Shown: positions 1 to 8,185 of the stretch, piece after piece
Layout of the letters: the number at the start of each line of letters is the position of its first letter
Position numbering within the stretch: position 1 is the first letter of the stretch
Assembly (NCBI GenBank): GCA_014871665.1
Contig: WGSL01000039.1
Span: 1 to 17,755 of the forward strand
Direction: 5' to 3'
Length of the DNA: 17,755 bases
Source: Collinsella sp.
GTDB taxonomy: Bacteria > Actinomycetota > Coriobacteriia > Coriobacteriales > Coriobacteriaceae
Translations under genes and position numbers: made by a program
Notes under the pieces: generated by a model
What the model saw: the letters and a program-made list of their open reading frames with translations, nothing else
What the model was told of the DNA's origin: nothing
Database searches by the model: none

Positions 1-1429
1 CTGGGAGGACGCCCGTACCGAGGACACCGACGGGTGCCCCAAGTGCGGCGGTCATCACGTGCATCAGGACGAGAACGTGCTGGACACCTGGTTCAGCTCG
101 CAGCTGTGGACTTTCGCCACGCAGGGCTGGCCGCAAAAGCCGGAGCTGCTCGAGGGCCATCATCCCACGACGGCACTCGTCACCGCGCGCGACATCATCG
201 CGCTGTGGGTCGCCCGCATGGTTATGAGCTCGCTGTACTTCCTGGACGAGGTGCCGTTTAAGGACGTCGTCATCTACCCGACGATTCTTGCCAAGGACGG
301 CAGCCGCATGTCCAAGTCCAAGGGCAACGGCGTTGATCCCATGGACCTCATCGGTATGTACGGCGCTGATGCCATGCGCTACAACCTGCTCACGCTGTGC
401 ACCAACAACCAGGACGTCAAGTTCGACGCGAACATCGACAAGAAGACCAAGAAGCTCATCGACAGCCCGCGCACCGAGCAGGCCAAGAGCTTTGTGACCA
501 AGATCTGGAACGCAAGCCGCTTCCTGCTCATGAACATGGAGGGCTACACGCCCGGCGAGCCCGTCGTGGAGACGCCGGCCGACGCCTGGATGTTCAGTCG
601 CCTGGCCAAGGCCGTGAAGATGGTCACCGAGGGCATCGAGAACTACACCTTTGGCGATATGGCCCGCGGCGTGCAGCAGTTCTTCTGGAACGAGGTCTGC
701 GACTGGTACGTCGAGGTCACCAAGGCCCGCCTGAAGGGCGAGGGCCGTCTGCAGGCCCAGCGCAACCTGATCTTTGTGCTCGACACCTCCATTCGCCTGA
801 TGCACCCGCTTATGCCGTTTGTCACCGAGGAGATCTGGGACAACATGCCGGCGAGCGTGCTCGACCTGGACGCCGAGGGCAACGTGGACCGCGCCGAGGC
901 GCTCATGATCGCCAAGTGGCCCGAGCCAGCCGACTACACCAAGTACGTCGACGAGGACGCCGAGCGCGCGTTTGAGCTTTGCCGTACCGTCGTTTCTGCC
1001 GCTCGCGCCACGCGTTCGCGTTACCGCTTGAGCCCCAAGGCCGAGCTCGACGTGGTCGTGCGCGCTGGTGCCGAGGATATCGAGAAGCTCGAGAGCCTGC
1101 GCTCGACCATTGAGCCGCTGGCAAACACGGCTTCGCTGGTTATGGGCACCGACGTTGAGAAGCCGGCTGCGAGCGTCGCCGTGGTCGACAGTGGCGTCGA
1201 GGTCTTTGTGGTGCTCGAGGGCAAGGTTGACCTTTCGGCCGAGAAGGCACGCCTGGAGAAGGAGATCGCCGCGGCCCAGAAGGAGCTCGCCGGCTGCGAG
1301 AAGACGCTCGCCAACGAGGGCTTTGTGGCCAAGGCCGCGCCCGCTGTGGTCCAGAAGAAGAGGGACCGTGCAGCTGAGCTCAAGGAGATCCTGGCGGCGC
1401 TGACTGCTCAGGTTGCAGACTTCTCGTAG
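1..1429 (+). CDS. valS: Valyl-tRNA synthetase, C-terminal part (5' end outside window)
   Basis: This class I aminoacyl-tRNA synthetase charges tRNA-Val in the cytosol. The frame is open from base 2, so the gene is cut by the window edge, and about 475 residues are visible out of roughly 880 usual for the family. Near the start are a CPKCGG zinc-type turn and the family block VLDTWFSS (77-100), followed by ALVTARDIIALWVARM. The KMSKS-type ATP loop appears as RMSKSKGN around 305-328. The anticodon-binding helical domain follows. The last 70 or so residues are a Lys/Glu/Ala-rich coiled coil ending in QVADFS, the C-terminal arm typical of ValRS. The stop is TAG. Downstream lie 280 bases with hairpins and then folC on the same strand, a frequent bacterial neighbour of valS. 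Identification is secure. Confidence 0.97.
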   Translation, partial: WEDARTEDTDGCPKCGGHHVHQDENVLDTWFSSQLWTFATQGWPQKPELLEGHHPTTALVTARDIIALWVARMVMSSLYFLDEVPFKDVVIYPTILAKDGSRMSKSKGNGVDPMDLIGMYGADAMRYNLLTLCTNNQDVKFDANIDKKTKKLIDSPRTEQAKSFVTKIWNASRFLLMNMEGYTPGEPVVETPADAWMFSRLAKAVKMVTEGIENYTFGDMARGVQQFFWNEVCDWYVEVTKARLKGEGRLQAQRNLIFVLDTSIRLMHPLMPFVTEEIWDNMPASVLDLDAEGNVDRAEALMIAKWPEPADYTKYVDEDAERAFELCRTVVSAARATRSRYRLSPKAELDVVVRAGAEDIEKLESLRSTIEPLANTASLVMGTDVEKPAASVAVVDSGVEVFVVLEGKVDLSAEKARLEKEIAAAQKELAGCEKTLANEGFVAKAAPAVVQKKRDRAAELKEILAALTAQVADFS

Positions 1430-1444
1430 GTCTAACTTGGGGGC

Positions 1445-1553
1445 GCGTCCCGACGCTTTACTCGCTACTGCGGACAGTCCTGCGCAAGACGGACAGCACA
1501 TTAAGTGCTGTCCTTTGCGTGCGGAACTTGTATCGAGCAAAGCGTCGGGCCGC
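1445..1553. repeat. Large imperfect palindrome with nested hairpin
   Basis: Arms 1449-1464 (CCCGACGCTTTACTCG) and 1534-1549 (CGAGCAAAGCGTCGGG) are complementary over 16 bases with one mismatch. The pairing continues outward with GCG/CGC at 1445-1447 and 1551-1553. In the centre is a second, perfect 9-bp stem, GGACAGCAC-ATTAA-GTGCTGTCC (1491-1513), with partial pairing between the two stems. It begins about 15 bases after the valS stop. There is no T-run after it, so it is not a standard intrinsic terminator. It could be a palindromic repeat element or a structured 3' UTR. No second copy is present in this window. Confidence 0.6.
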
Positions 1554-1576
1554 TCCTAGTGCGGTTACGTGGTTGT

Positions 1577-1627
1577 TTGCAGCTGGTAGGTTAGGGCCAC
1601 TTGGTTGTGGCCTTGATTCTGCTGCAA
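1577..1627 (+). other. Nested stem-loop in the valS-folC gap
   Basis: The outer arms TTGCAGC (1577-1583) and GCTGCAA (1621-1627) are perfectly complementary. They enclose a perfect inner stem GGCCAC-TTGGTT-GTGGCC (1595-1612). It lies about 80 bases upstream of the folC start. It could be a leader structure of folC or part of the valS 3' region. I see no match to the THF riboswitch consensus or to a T-box. A T-rich stretch with weak pairing (GAGG at about 1655, GCCTCTTTTTCTG at about 1678-1690) follows and might be a degraded terminator. Confidence 0.4.
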
Positions 1628-1709
1628 GTGGATAAAGGCTGATATTGTCAACGCGAGGGGCTCATTCTTTTTGGTGGGCCTCTTTTTCTGTTATGGGGGA
1701 CTTTGGTTT

Positions 1710-3053
1710 ATGCCTAAGCGTTCTGGGTCGTATTCTGTGCCGTTCTCGTTTGAGTTGCTTTCGTTTGATGAGGCTGTGGGACTTGCTGCTGATACGGGGC
1801 GGATTTCTGGGGATGCTGGGCCTCTGCTTGAGACTGTTGTCGATATGCTCGATGAGCTGGGGCGTCCGGACGAGTATTTCGATTGCATTCAGGTTGCCGG
1901 TACTAATGGCAAGACTTCGCCCACGCGTTTTTCGGCCGCCATCCTTCGCGGCGAGGGGCTCAAGCCCGCGCTGTCTACGTCACCGCAGCTGGTTCGCTAC
2001 CCCGAGCGCATGGAGGTCGATGGACGCGTCGTGAGCGACGAGGCCTTTGCTCGTGGCGTTTCGGCAGCTGTCGAGGCGGGGCGTCGCGTGAATGCGCGCC
2101 GTGTGGCGGCGGGGGAGCGTGCCTATTCCATCACGCCGTTTGACCTGCTGACGGCTGCCGCACTTGTAGTGTTTGCCGAGGCCGCGGTGGATGTTGCCGT
2201 GCTCGAGGTTGGCATGGGCGGGCGTTGGGACGCTACGAGTGCGACTGATCCCGTCGCCGTTGCCATTACGGGCATTGGGCTCGATCACACACGTATTTTG
2301 GGCGACACGCTCGAGGCCATTGCGGGGGAGAAGGCTGCGGTCATTAAGCCCGGACGCCTGGTTGTGCTGGGCGAGGGCACGCACGAGGCGAGTGTTCAGC
2401 GCGTGATGGATGCCCGCTGCCGTGAGTGCGGTGTGGTGCCGCTCGTGGTGAGCCACTCCATGACCAAACTTCCGGCACACGTGGGCGATACGGTGGAGTT
2501 CAGCTGCACCACGCCGCGTGCGATCTATACGTCGAGCATGGTCAAGCCGGCCTATCAGCCGCAGAATGCCGCGTGCGCGATTATGCTTTGCGAGGGGTAT
2601 CTGGGTCGCGAGCTCGACCACGATGCGCTGGATGCATCGCTTATGGGCTGCCCCACGCCGGGTCGTTTTGATGTGCTGGGAACCGATCCGCTCAAGCTGA
2701 TTGACGCCTGCCATAACCCTCAGAGCTGCGAGAACTTTGTGAGCGCGCTGGACGAGATCGATCCGTGCGTGAAGAACCGCCCCACGCTGCTGTGTGCCGC
2801 GCTGGCCGACAAGGACGTGGCGGGCATCGTCGACGTGCTGATTCCGGCCTTCCCGCGCGTGGTCGTGACCCAGACCGATTCCGATCGCGCCCTGCCGGCA
2901 GAGGAGCTTGCTGCCCTCGTTGATGCCGATAAGCTCGCGGGCGTATACCCGAGCGTGTCCGAGGCCCTCGCTGCCTTCGATGCCGCGGGCGAGCCTTTCG
3001 TAGCCGCCGGCACCATCACCCTAGCCGGCGAAGTAGCCGGCCTGCTCCGCTAA
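1710..3053 (+). CDS. folC: Folylpolyglutamate synthase / dihydrofolate synthase family (Mur ligase fold)
   Basis: FolC adds glutamate residues to folates, and in bifunctional members also joins dihydropteroate to glutamate, using ATP in the cytosol. The ATG at 1710 is chosen because GGGGGA lies 9 bases upstream; a TTG at 1671 would add 13 residues with no ribosome site. The product has 447 residues, normal for the family. The P-loop is GTNGKTS at residues 64-70, the actinobacterial form of the GTNGKGS seen elsewhere. The folate-binding block reads STSPQLVRYPERM (89-101), with Gln where His is usual. EVGMGGRWDATS (166-177), GLDHTRILGDT (190-200), PGRF (317-320) and DACHNP (332-337) complete the signature. 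Whether it has both activities cannot be read from the sequence. It follows valS at 280 bases and may have its own leader. Confidence 0.95.
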   Translation: MPKRSGSYSVPFSFELLSFDEAVGLAADTGRISGDAGPLLETVVDMLDELGRPDEYFDCIQVAGTNGKTSPTRFSAAILRGEGLKPALSTSPQLVRYPERMEVDGRVVSDEAFARGVSAAVEAGRRVNARRVAAGERAYSITPFDLLTAAALVVFAEAAVDVAVLEVGMGGRWDATSATDPVAVAITGIGLDHTRILGDTLEAIAGEKAAVIKPGRLVVLGEGTHEASVQRVMDARCRECGVVPLVVSHSMTKLPAHVGDTVEFSCTTPRAIYTSSMVKPAYQPQNAACAIMLCEGYLGRELDHDALDASLMGCPTPGRFDVLGTDPLKLIDACHNPQSCENFVSALDEIDPCVKNRPTLLCAALADKDVAGIVDVLIPAFPRVVVTQTDSDRALPAEELAALVDADKLAGVYPSVSEALAAFDAAGEPFVAAGTITLAGEVAGLLR

Positions 3054-3067
3054 CCCATCCCCTCATC

Positions 3068-3134
3068 AGTTGCGGTGAAATACGGACTGTTTTACAAGCC
3101 AGAGGCCTCAAACAGTCCGTATATCACCGCAACT
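3068..3134. repeat. 67-bp palindromic element, copy 1
   Basis: Arms 3068-3092 and 3110-3134 are complementary over 25 bases with one mismatch, around a 17-base loop. The outer 15 bases are AGTTGCGGTGAAATA. The inner arm is CGGACTGTTT, paired with AAACAGTCCG. The element starts 14 bases after the folC stop and lacks a T-tail. Two further copies of exactly the same length lie at 9863-9929 and 11401-11467. Confidence 0.85.
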
Positions 3135-3222
3135 CAAATTAGCTGCGCTTGGGTGCCCGTTTACGAAATCATTTATGCCGCTTAACCTGTAGCATATTGC
3201 AAACCTCCATCGGCGAAGGATA

Positions 3223-3272
3223 CGCTCAACTTAACTTGCCAATCGGACCAGTGCTGTTTGGTCCGTTGAGCG
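3223..3272 (+). promoter_or_regulatory. Leader hairpin just before the ribosome site of the Ig-repeat gene
   Basis: CGCTCAAC (3223-3230) pairs with GTTGAGCG (3265-3272), and inside it CGGACCA (3244-3250) pairs with TGGTCCG (3259-3265). The left side carries a 13-base bulge; the right side has none. Both stems are perfect, sharing one base at the junction. The structure ends 5 bases before GGGAGGA (3277-3283), the ribosome site for the ATG at 3287. It probably lies in the 5' UTR, where it could affect translation or mRNA stability. It does not match c-di-GMP or other riboswitch cores that I know. Confidence 0.5.
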
Positions 3273-3286
3273 TGTCGGGAGGAAAC

Positions 3287-6200
3287 ATGAACAGAAGGCA
3301 TGTCAACGCGGCCATTACCGCGGGTCTGCCTCTGACGATGACGGTCGGCTCGGTGCCGCCGCAGGCGTTCGCCGAGATGATGCAGGGTGATACCACTCAA
3401 GTCGTTGCCGAGCAAAGCGATGCGACGGGTGCTGCTGCTGCGTCTGCGGACACCGGTCAGGCAACCTCGCAAGACCAGAGTGAAGATAAGATTGCCTCTT
3501 TTGCCAACCTCAACGAGCTGCACGTTGCCGAGGGATCCGACGCCACGCTGCCCCAAACTGTAACGGCAACCTACGAGAGCGGTACCACCAAGCAGGAAAA
3601 CGTCACCTGGAAGCTGAACGGCGCCGATGCTCCGGCAACCTTGGCGCAGCTGCCTGCCGGCTCGTATGAGTTTGAGGGTACCGTCGACGGCACCACGCAG
3701 ACGGTCAAGCAGCGCGTGGTTGTTGAAGCTGTTACGGCGGACCCGGCGGCAGTTGACGCAGCCAACGTCGTTGCGCCGACCAGCGAAGACGGCCACAAAG
3801 TCGTTTCAGTTGAATCTAATCCCATCATTGAAAAGTATGTCGGCTTCGATAGCGGCGACTATGTGCCATCCTCTGAAGTGAAGGTAAAATGGTCTGACGG
3901 CACCGAGGGCTCTGCTTTTGTGCAGTGGGATGAAAAGTCGATAGAGTCGTTTGCCTCAGCAACCGAAGAGTCCGAAATCGCCATCACGGGCCAGATTCGC
4001 GGTGCGTACGCTAACGGTCAATGGTTCTCGCTCGCTGAGCCGTTCGATGTGACCGGTGTTCTCAAAGTCTACGCTCCCCGCACCACGGGTGGCACTCAGT
4101 GGTCCACATGGACCGCAGCGGGTTATGCGCCCACGCTGACTTCGAGCGTGTCCGTTTACTACTCCAATGGTGAGTCCCGGTCGTGCCCGGTTGTGTGGAA
4201 TAAAATTTCCGAGGACCAGTACCAGAATGCGGGCACGTTTATTGTTGAGGGCCATATAAAGGACTGTCCCTCCATGCTCGTGTACTGCACCGTGTATGTT
4301 CGTGCGGTCAAGAGCGTCCAGACCGAGTTGACGTGTACGACCCTAACCGGTGAGGCCCCGTCTCTGCCGTATTCTGCTTCGGTTGTCTTTGATAACGGTG
4401 CTACCGAGCAGGTCCCGGTATCTTGGGATCCTGTTGACGCGTCGCTTTACTCTAAAGTGGGAACGTTTACGGTTAAAGGCAAACTCAATGGTTTTGATAA
4501 CCGTGAGGTTACCTGTACTGTCACTGTCAAGGACCCCAAGGACGTGCTCGATTTTGATTCACTGAGGTTCGAGCGCGTGGTCGGAGACAACACTCCTCTT
4601 AGCACGTATGTCTATTTCCCCGTCACTCAGTCGAATAACACCATATACTCTCACGGCTATCAGGTTACTTGGGACAACGCCGATGTGTCTCAATTTCAAA
4701 AGGCCGGCACCTATACGGTCACGGGCACGCTCACGTCGTATGATGCGTCACCTGTTAACGGCCTTAAGGTGACTGCTCAGGTCGAGGTCAAGGAAGTTGC
4801 CTCTATCGACTCTCTTGCCCCCGTCAACACCCCCGTCGGCGTACGCCCTACAACGGGCAGCGGTCTTCCCGGCGGCGTTTTAGTTACATTTACCGACGGT
4901 ACAAAGCAGCAGTGCGTCATTGCGTGGGATCCCATTTTGGACACACAGGTGGCAAACGAGGGGTCATTTAAGCTTTCCGGCTCGCTGACATATTGGACCA
5001 ATACCTCATCTTCATCGACTAGTCAGGTGGAGCTGGGTGACAGCAATCGAGTCACGGCGACCATTTCCGTCCGCGCCCTGCAGATGCCTTCTTCGACATC
5101 GACAAGCACGCTTATCGGATGCCAGCCCAATATGCCCGATTCAATCGAGGCCACGATGTGGAATGGTTCGCGAGGTAATTTCCCCGTTCAGTGGTCGACG
5201 ATTAGTCAGGACGCCCTAAAGAACCTTGGCCAGATTACGGTCAACGGATACTTTACCGGTTCCAACATCCCGGTTACGGCGACGGTCAATATTTGTGATC
5301 TCGAAGATAACAACATCGGCAAGATTCCTTATATTCCCGGCGCCGGACTTCTGGCTCCGCGCTATCTGTCCGATCTGTATTTATCGGACGGCAGCTCCTA
5401 CTACCCCAGGTATTCCTCGGGACAGCCTTATAGCTGGGATGAGTTCCCTCAAGAGCTGCTGGACGGCAAACCGGGCGGGTACGAAATTACCGGCACGATC
5501 GCCGACTCGCTGGCAAAGATCCATGCGACTGCGGTGTGCGGCGAGGTCAAGGGTGTCAACAACTACAGCGATAACGGTGTGACGCTTGGACGGTCGTACG
5601 AGGACTGGCGCGTTATCTATCCCGGTGAGGAAGTCAATCTGGACTACTTCTACGTGTCCGGCGCATTGCAGGACGGAACGACTTTTGACAGTCTCGGCGT
5701 CAACTGGGATACCTACGACAGGTACCCCCAGAAGAACTGCACGATAACTGGAACGGTCGCCGGAACGAATATCCCCGTGAAGGTCCATGTCATCGTGACT
5801 AAAAACTGGGAAGCTCAGCCGCAAACTATTACGGTGCTCAAGGGCAGCGACGGCACCGCCATGCTTCCCAGCTATGCCGAACTTGTTAGTCCCGATGCGG
5901 TCGAGCATCCGGATTATTCGCACAAATACGCCGAGGCCAAGTGGAACACGAAGGGCTTCGATTGGACCCAGGGCGGCGTGGTCCGCGGCACTGCAACAAT
6001 GAGCTTTAGCACGGGGAGCGGCATGCAGACGGTCGACGTTCCGATTACTGCCACCGTTAAGATCGCGAGCAAGGCGACCTCGGTGCAGGGCGGAACCATA
6101 TGGACCGTCCCCGGCATCAAGCCGATGCTGCCGGAATACCTTGAGGTTCGATATGACAACGATGTGTCTTCTGAGCCCCAGCGCGAAAAGGTCACATGGG

Positions 6201-8185
6201 ACCGTGTCGCCGAAGACGCGTATGCCAAGGACGGTTCGTTTAAGGTGAAGGGCAAACTCCAGGGTGGTGCCGAGGCGACGATCACTGTCGACGTCTGCTC
6301 TGTCACCTCTATTGCCGTTCCTGAGCGCATTGCCACGGCCAATGGCGTCGTTCCCGAGCTGCCGTGGAATGTCTCGGTTGCTACGAGTGATGGCAAAACG
6401 CACAATGCTCAGGTTCAATGGGATTACGTTCGTCCCTCGGTTTATACCGGAGAACCGGGTCAGGTCACGACGGTGTCTGGCACGCTGTTTGCAAGCGGCC
6501 TTAACGGATACGCCGACGGCACCAACACCGGCCTCACTGTTCAGACCAAGATCGTTATCCAAGGCGTTGAGAAGGCAATCGATAATGGTGAGACCGCGGT
6601 GACCACCAAGGCGGGCACTGCGCCTGCTATGCCTTCCAAGATGGCGGTCGAGATGAGCGACGGCTCTGTTTCGACGGCGGCAATTGATTGGGATCCGATC
6701 GCGCCCGAGAAGTACGAGCGGCCTGGCACGTTCTATGCGACGGGCCATGTGGTCGGCTTTGATGCCGCTGCTGTTATGGCGCTTTTGGACGATGAGGGCC
6801 AGAAGGTCGGCGTGGATGAGAACGGTAACGTGACCGCCAAGGTGACGGTTGCCGACAAGAAGGCGAAGAAGGTGGCGCTGCAGCCCGAGGCCGTCGTGGT
6901 CAACACCACGGTCGGATCGATGCTGGAGCTGCCCGATGCCGTGTCCGTATATTACTCGGATGGCTCAGCGCGGGATACTCGGGGCAGTTTAGGCGGCATC
7001 GAGATCGAAAAGTGGGCCGACACCGACGGCATCGACCTCTCCAATCCGCTCGCCAAGAAGGGTACGTATAAACTCGTCGGCAAGCTCAAGGATGTCGACA
7101 ACGTCAACGCCATCGTGTACGTCAACGTCTCCGAGGCGCCGCGAACCATCACCAAGCTCGAGGCCAAGTCGTTTAGCGTTGCCAGTGGTACGTCCAAGCA
7201 GGAACTGTACGCCCAGATGCCCAAGCAGGTTGTGGCGACCTATTCCGATGGCTCGACCGATCTGCTCGACATTGACGTGTGGGATCTTTCTAACGTCACG
7301 GACGAGCTGCTCAACGGAACCGGCACCGTGGAGATCACGGGTACGGTTAAGCTCAACGGCGCCAAGGTGACCTGCAATGTGACCGTGGTGGATCAGAAGG
7401 CCCAGACGCCCGACTACGTCGAGCCGATCGATGTTGTTGAGATTGTGGACAATGCCAAGGTCAGCGACCTTATGGATAAACTGCCGTCCAAGGTGACGGT
7501 TGTCATGAAGGACGGCAAGACCAAGAAAGAGACGCCCGTTAAGTGGTCTCAGGTCGACAGCCTGGGCCGTGCCGGCACCGAGTTTGAGGTCACGGGTCTA
7601 ACGGACAACGGCATGACTGTTAAGGCTCAGGTCAAGGTGACGGCGCATATCGTGGACTTTGATACCGTTGACGAGATTGAGGTCGAGCGCGATACCAAGG
7701 CGGCTGATGCGTTGGCCAAGCTGCCCGCCACGGTCACGGCGATCTACTCTGACGATACCGATTCCGAAGCCAAGGTAGCGTGGGATACCAAGGGCCTCTC
7801 CGACAAGGACTTTGCCAAGGAAGGTGAAGTTACGGTTAAGGGCACGGTTGCCGGCACGGATCAGAAGGCGGAGTGCACCATCAAGGTCGTTAAACCGCTT
7901 CGCGAGATTCCTGATCACCTTGCTGGTACGGTTGACACTGTGACGCTCGACGACGGGGCGAAGCCCGAGGCTGTTGTGGCCGCCCTGCCCAAGACCGTGA
8001 AGGTCGCCATGAAAGACGGATCAGAGGTCGATTCGAAAATCGACTGGACTGCTCCCAAGGAGGCCGTCACCATTAAGAATGACGGTACGAGCGTTGTCGT
8101 TACGGGTAAATCCGCGGTTGGCAGCTTTGAGGTTAAGGCTACGGTTAACCTGGTGCCGGTCGTCGAGAGCGTCGCTGACTTCTAG
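3287..8185 (+). CDS. Secreted multi-domain Ig-like (Big_4) surface protein, cut by in-frame TAG
   Basis: The start at ATG 3287 has a strong GGGAGGA site 3 bases upstream; the frame opens earlier at a TTG (3149) that has no ribosome site. The first 29 residues look like a signal peptide: MNRR, a moderately hydrophobic core, then PPQAFA before E30. A low-complexity Ala/Thr/Gln/Asp segment follows (about 30-68). After that, about 18 Ig-like repeats of 73-98 residues run to the stop. They follow the Big_4 pattern: LP..V.V..SDG, then V.WD, then GTF.V.G, then ending in AKVTV. The stop is TAG at 8183-8185 (codon 1633), early in the next repeat, and the frame continues open for 512 more codons. As read, the product is 1632 residues, secreted, with no wall anchor. 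I see no enzyme domain. A role as adhesin or surface stalk is inferred from family architecture. The middle repeats use more AT-rich codons than the C-terminal ones. Confidence 0.85.
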   Translation: MNRRHVNAAITAGLPLTMTVGSVPPQAFAEMMQGDTTQVVAEQSDATGAAAASADTGQATSQDQSEDKIASFANLNELHVAEGSDATLPQTVTATYESGTTKQENVTWKLNGADAPATLAQLPAGSYEFEGTVDGTTQTVKQRVVVEAVTADPAAVDAANVVAPTSEDGHKVVSVESNPIIEKYVGFDSGDYVPSSEVKVKWSDGTEGSAFVQWDEKSIESFASATEESEIAITGQIRGAYANGQWFSLAEPFDVTGVLKVYAPRTTGGTQWSTWTAAGYAPTLTSSVSVYYSNGESRSCPVVWNKISEDQYQNAGTFIVEGHIKDCPSMLVYCTVYVRAVKSVQTELTCTTLTGEAPSLPYSASVVFDNGATEQVPVSWDPVDASLYSKVGTFTVKGKLNGFDNREVTCTVTVKDPKDVLDFDSLRFERVVGDNTPLSTYVYFPVTQSNNTIYSHGYQVTWDNADVSQFQKAGTYTVTGTLTSYDASPVNGLKVTAQVEVKEVASIDSLAPVNTPVGVRPTTGSGLPGGVLVTFTDGTKQQCVIAWDPILDTQVANEGSFKLSGSLTYWTNTSSSSTSQVELGDSNRVTATISVRALQMPSSTSTSTLIGCQPNMPDSIEATMWNGSRGNFPVQWSTISQDALKNLGQITVNGYFTGSNIPVTATVNICDLEDNNIGKIPYIPGAGLLAPRYLSDLYLSDGSSYYPRYSSGQPYSWDEFPQELLDGKPGGYEITGTIADSLAKIHATAVCGEVKGVNNYSDNGVTLGRSYEDWRVIYPGEEVNLDYFYVSGALQDGTTFDSLGVNWDTYDRYPQKNCTITGTVAGTNIPVKVHVIVTKNWEAQPQTITVLKGSDGTAMLPSYAELVSPDAVEHPDYSHKYAEAKWNTKGFDWTQGGVVRGTATMSFSTGSGMQTVDVPITATVKIASKATSVQGGTIWTVPGIKPMLPEYLEVRYDNDVSSEPQREKVTWDRVAEDAYAKDGSFKVKGKLQGGAEATITVDVCSVTSIAVPERIATANGVVPELPWNVSVATSDGKTHNAQVQWDYVRPSVYTGEPGQVTTVSGTLFASGLNGYADGTNTGLTVQTKIVIQGVEKAIDNGETAVTTKAGTAPAMPSKMAVEMSDGSVSTAAIDWDPIAPEKYERPGTFYATGHVVGFDAAAVMALLDDEGQKVGVDENGNVTAKVTVADKKAKKVALQPEAVVVNTTVGSMLELPDAVSVYYSDGSARDTRGSLGGIEIEKWADTDGIDLSNPLAKKGTYKLVGKLKDVDNVNAIVYVNVSEAPRTITKLEAKSFSVASGTSKQELYAQMPKQVVATYSDGSTDLLDIDVWDLSNVTDELLNGTGTVEITGTVKLNGAKVTCNVTVVDQKAQTPDYVEPIDVVEIVDNAKVSDLMDKLPSKVTVVMKDGKTKKETPVKWSQVDSLGRAGTEFEVTGLTDNGMTVKAQVKVTAHIVDFDTVDEIEVERDTKAADALAKLPATVTAIYSDDTDSEAKVAWDTKGLSDKDFAKEGEVTVKGTVAGTDQKAECTIKVVKPLREIPDHLAGTVDTVTLDDGAKPEAVVAALPKTVKVAMKDGSEVDSKIDWTAPKEAVTIKNDGTSVVVTGKSAVGSFEVKATVNLVPVVESVADF

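Noticed and set aside
1577..1690. THF riboswitch or T-box upstream of folC
   Set aside because: The stems are real, but none of the conserved core bases of either class could be recognised.
3149..3286. N-terminal extension of the Ig-repeat protein from TTG 3149
   Set aside because: It has no ribosome site and runs through a structured leader; the ATG at 3287 has a strong site and begins a signal peptide.
5381..6748. A 455-codon minus-strand open frame
   Set aside because: It is a shadow of Ig-like repeats 8-13; it has no ribosome site and no recognisable motif.
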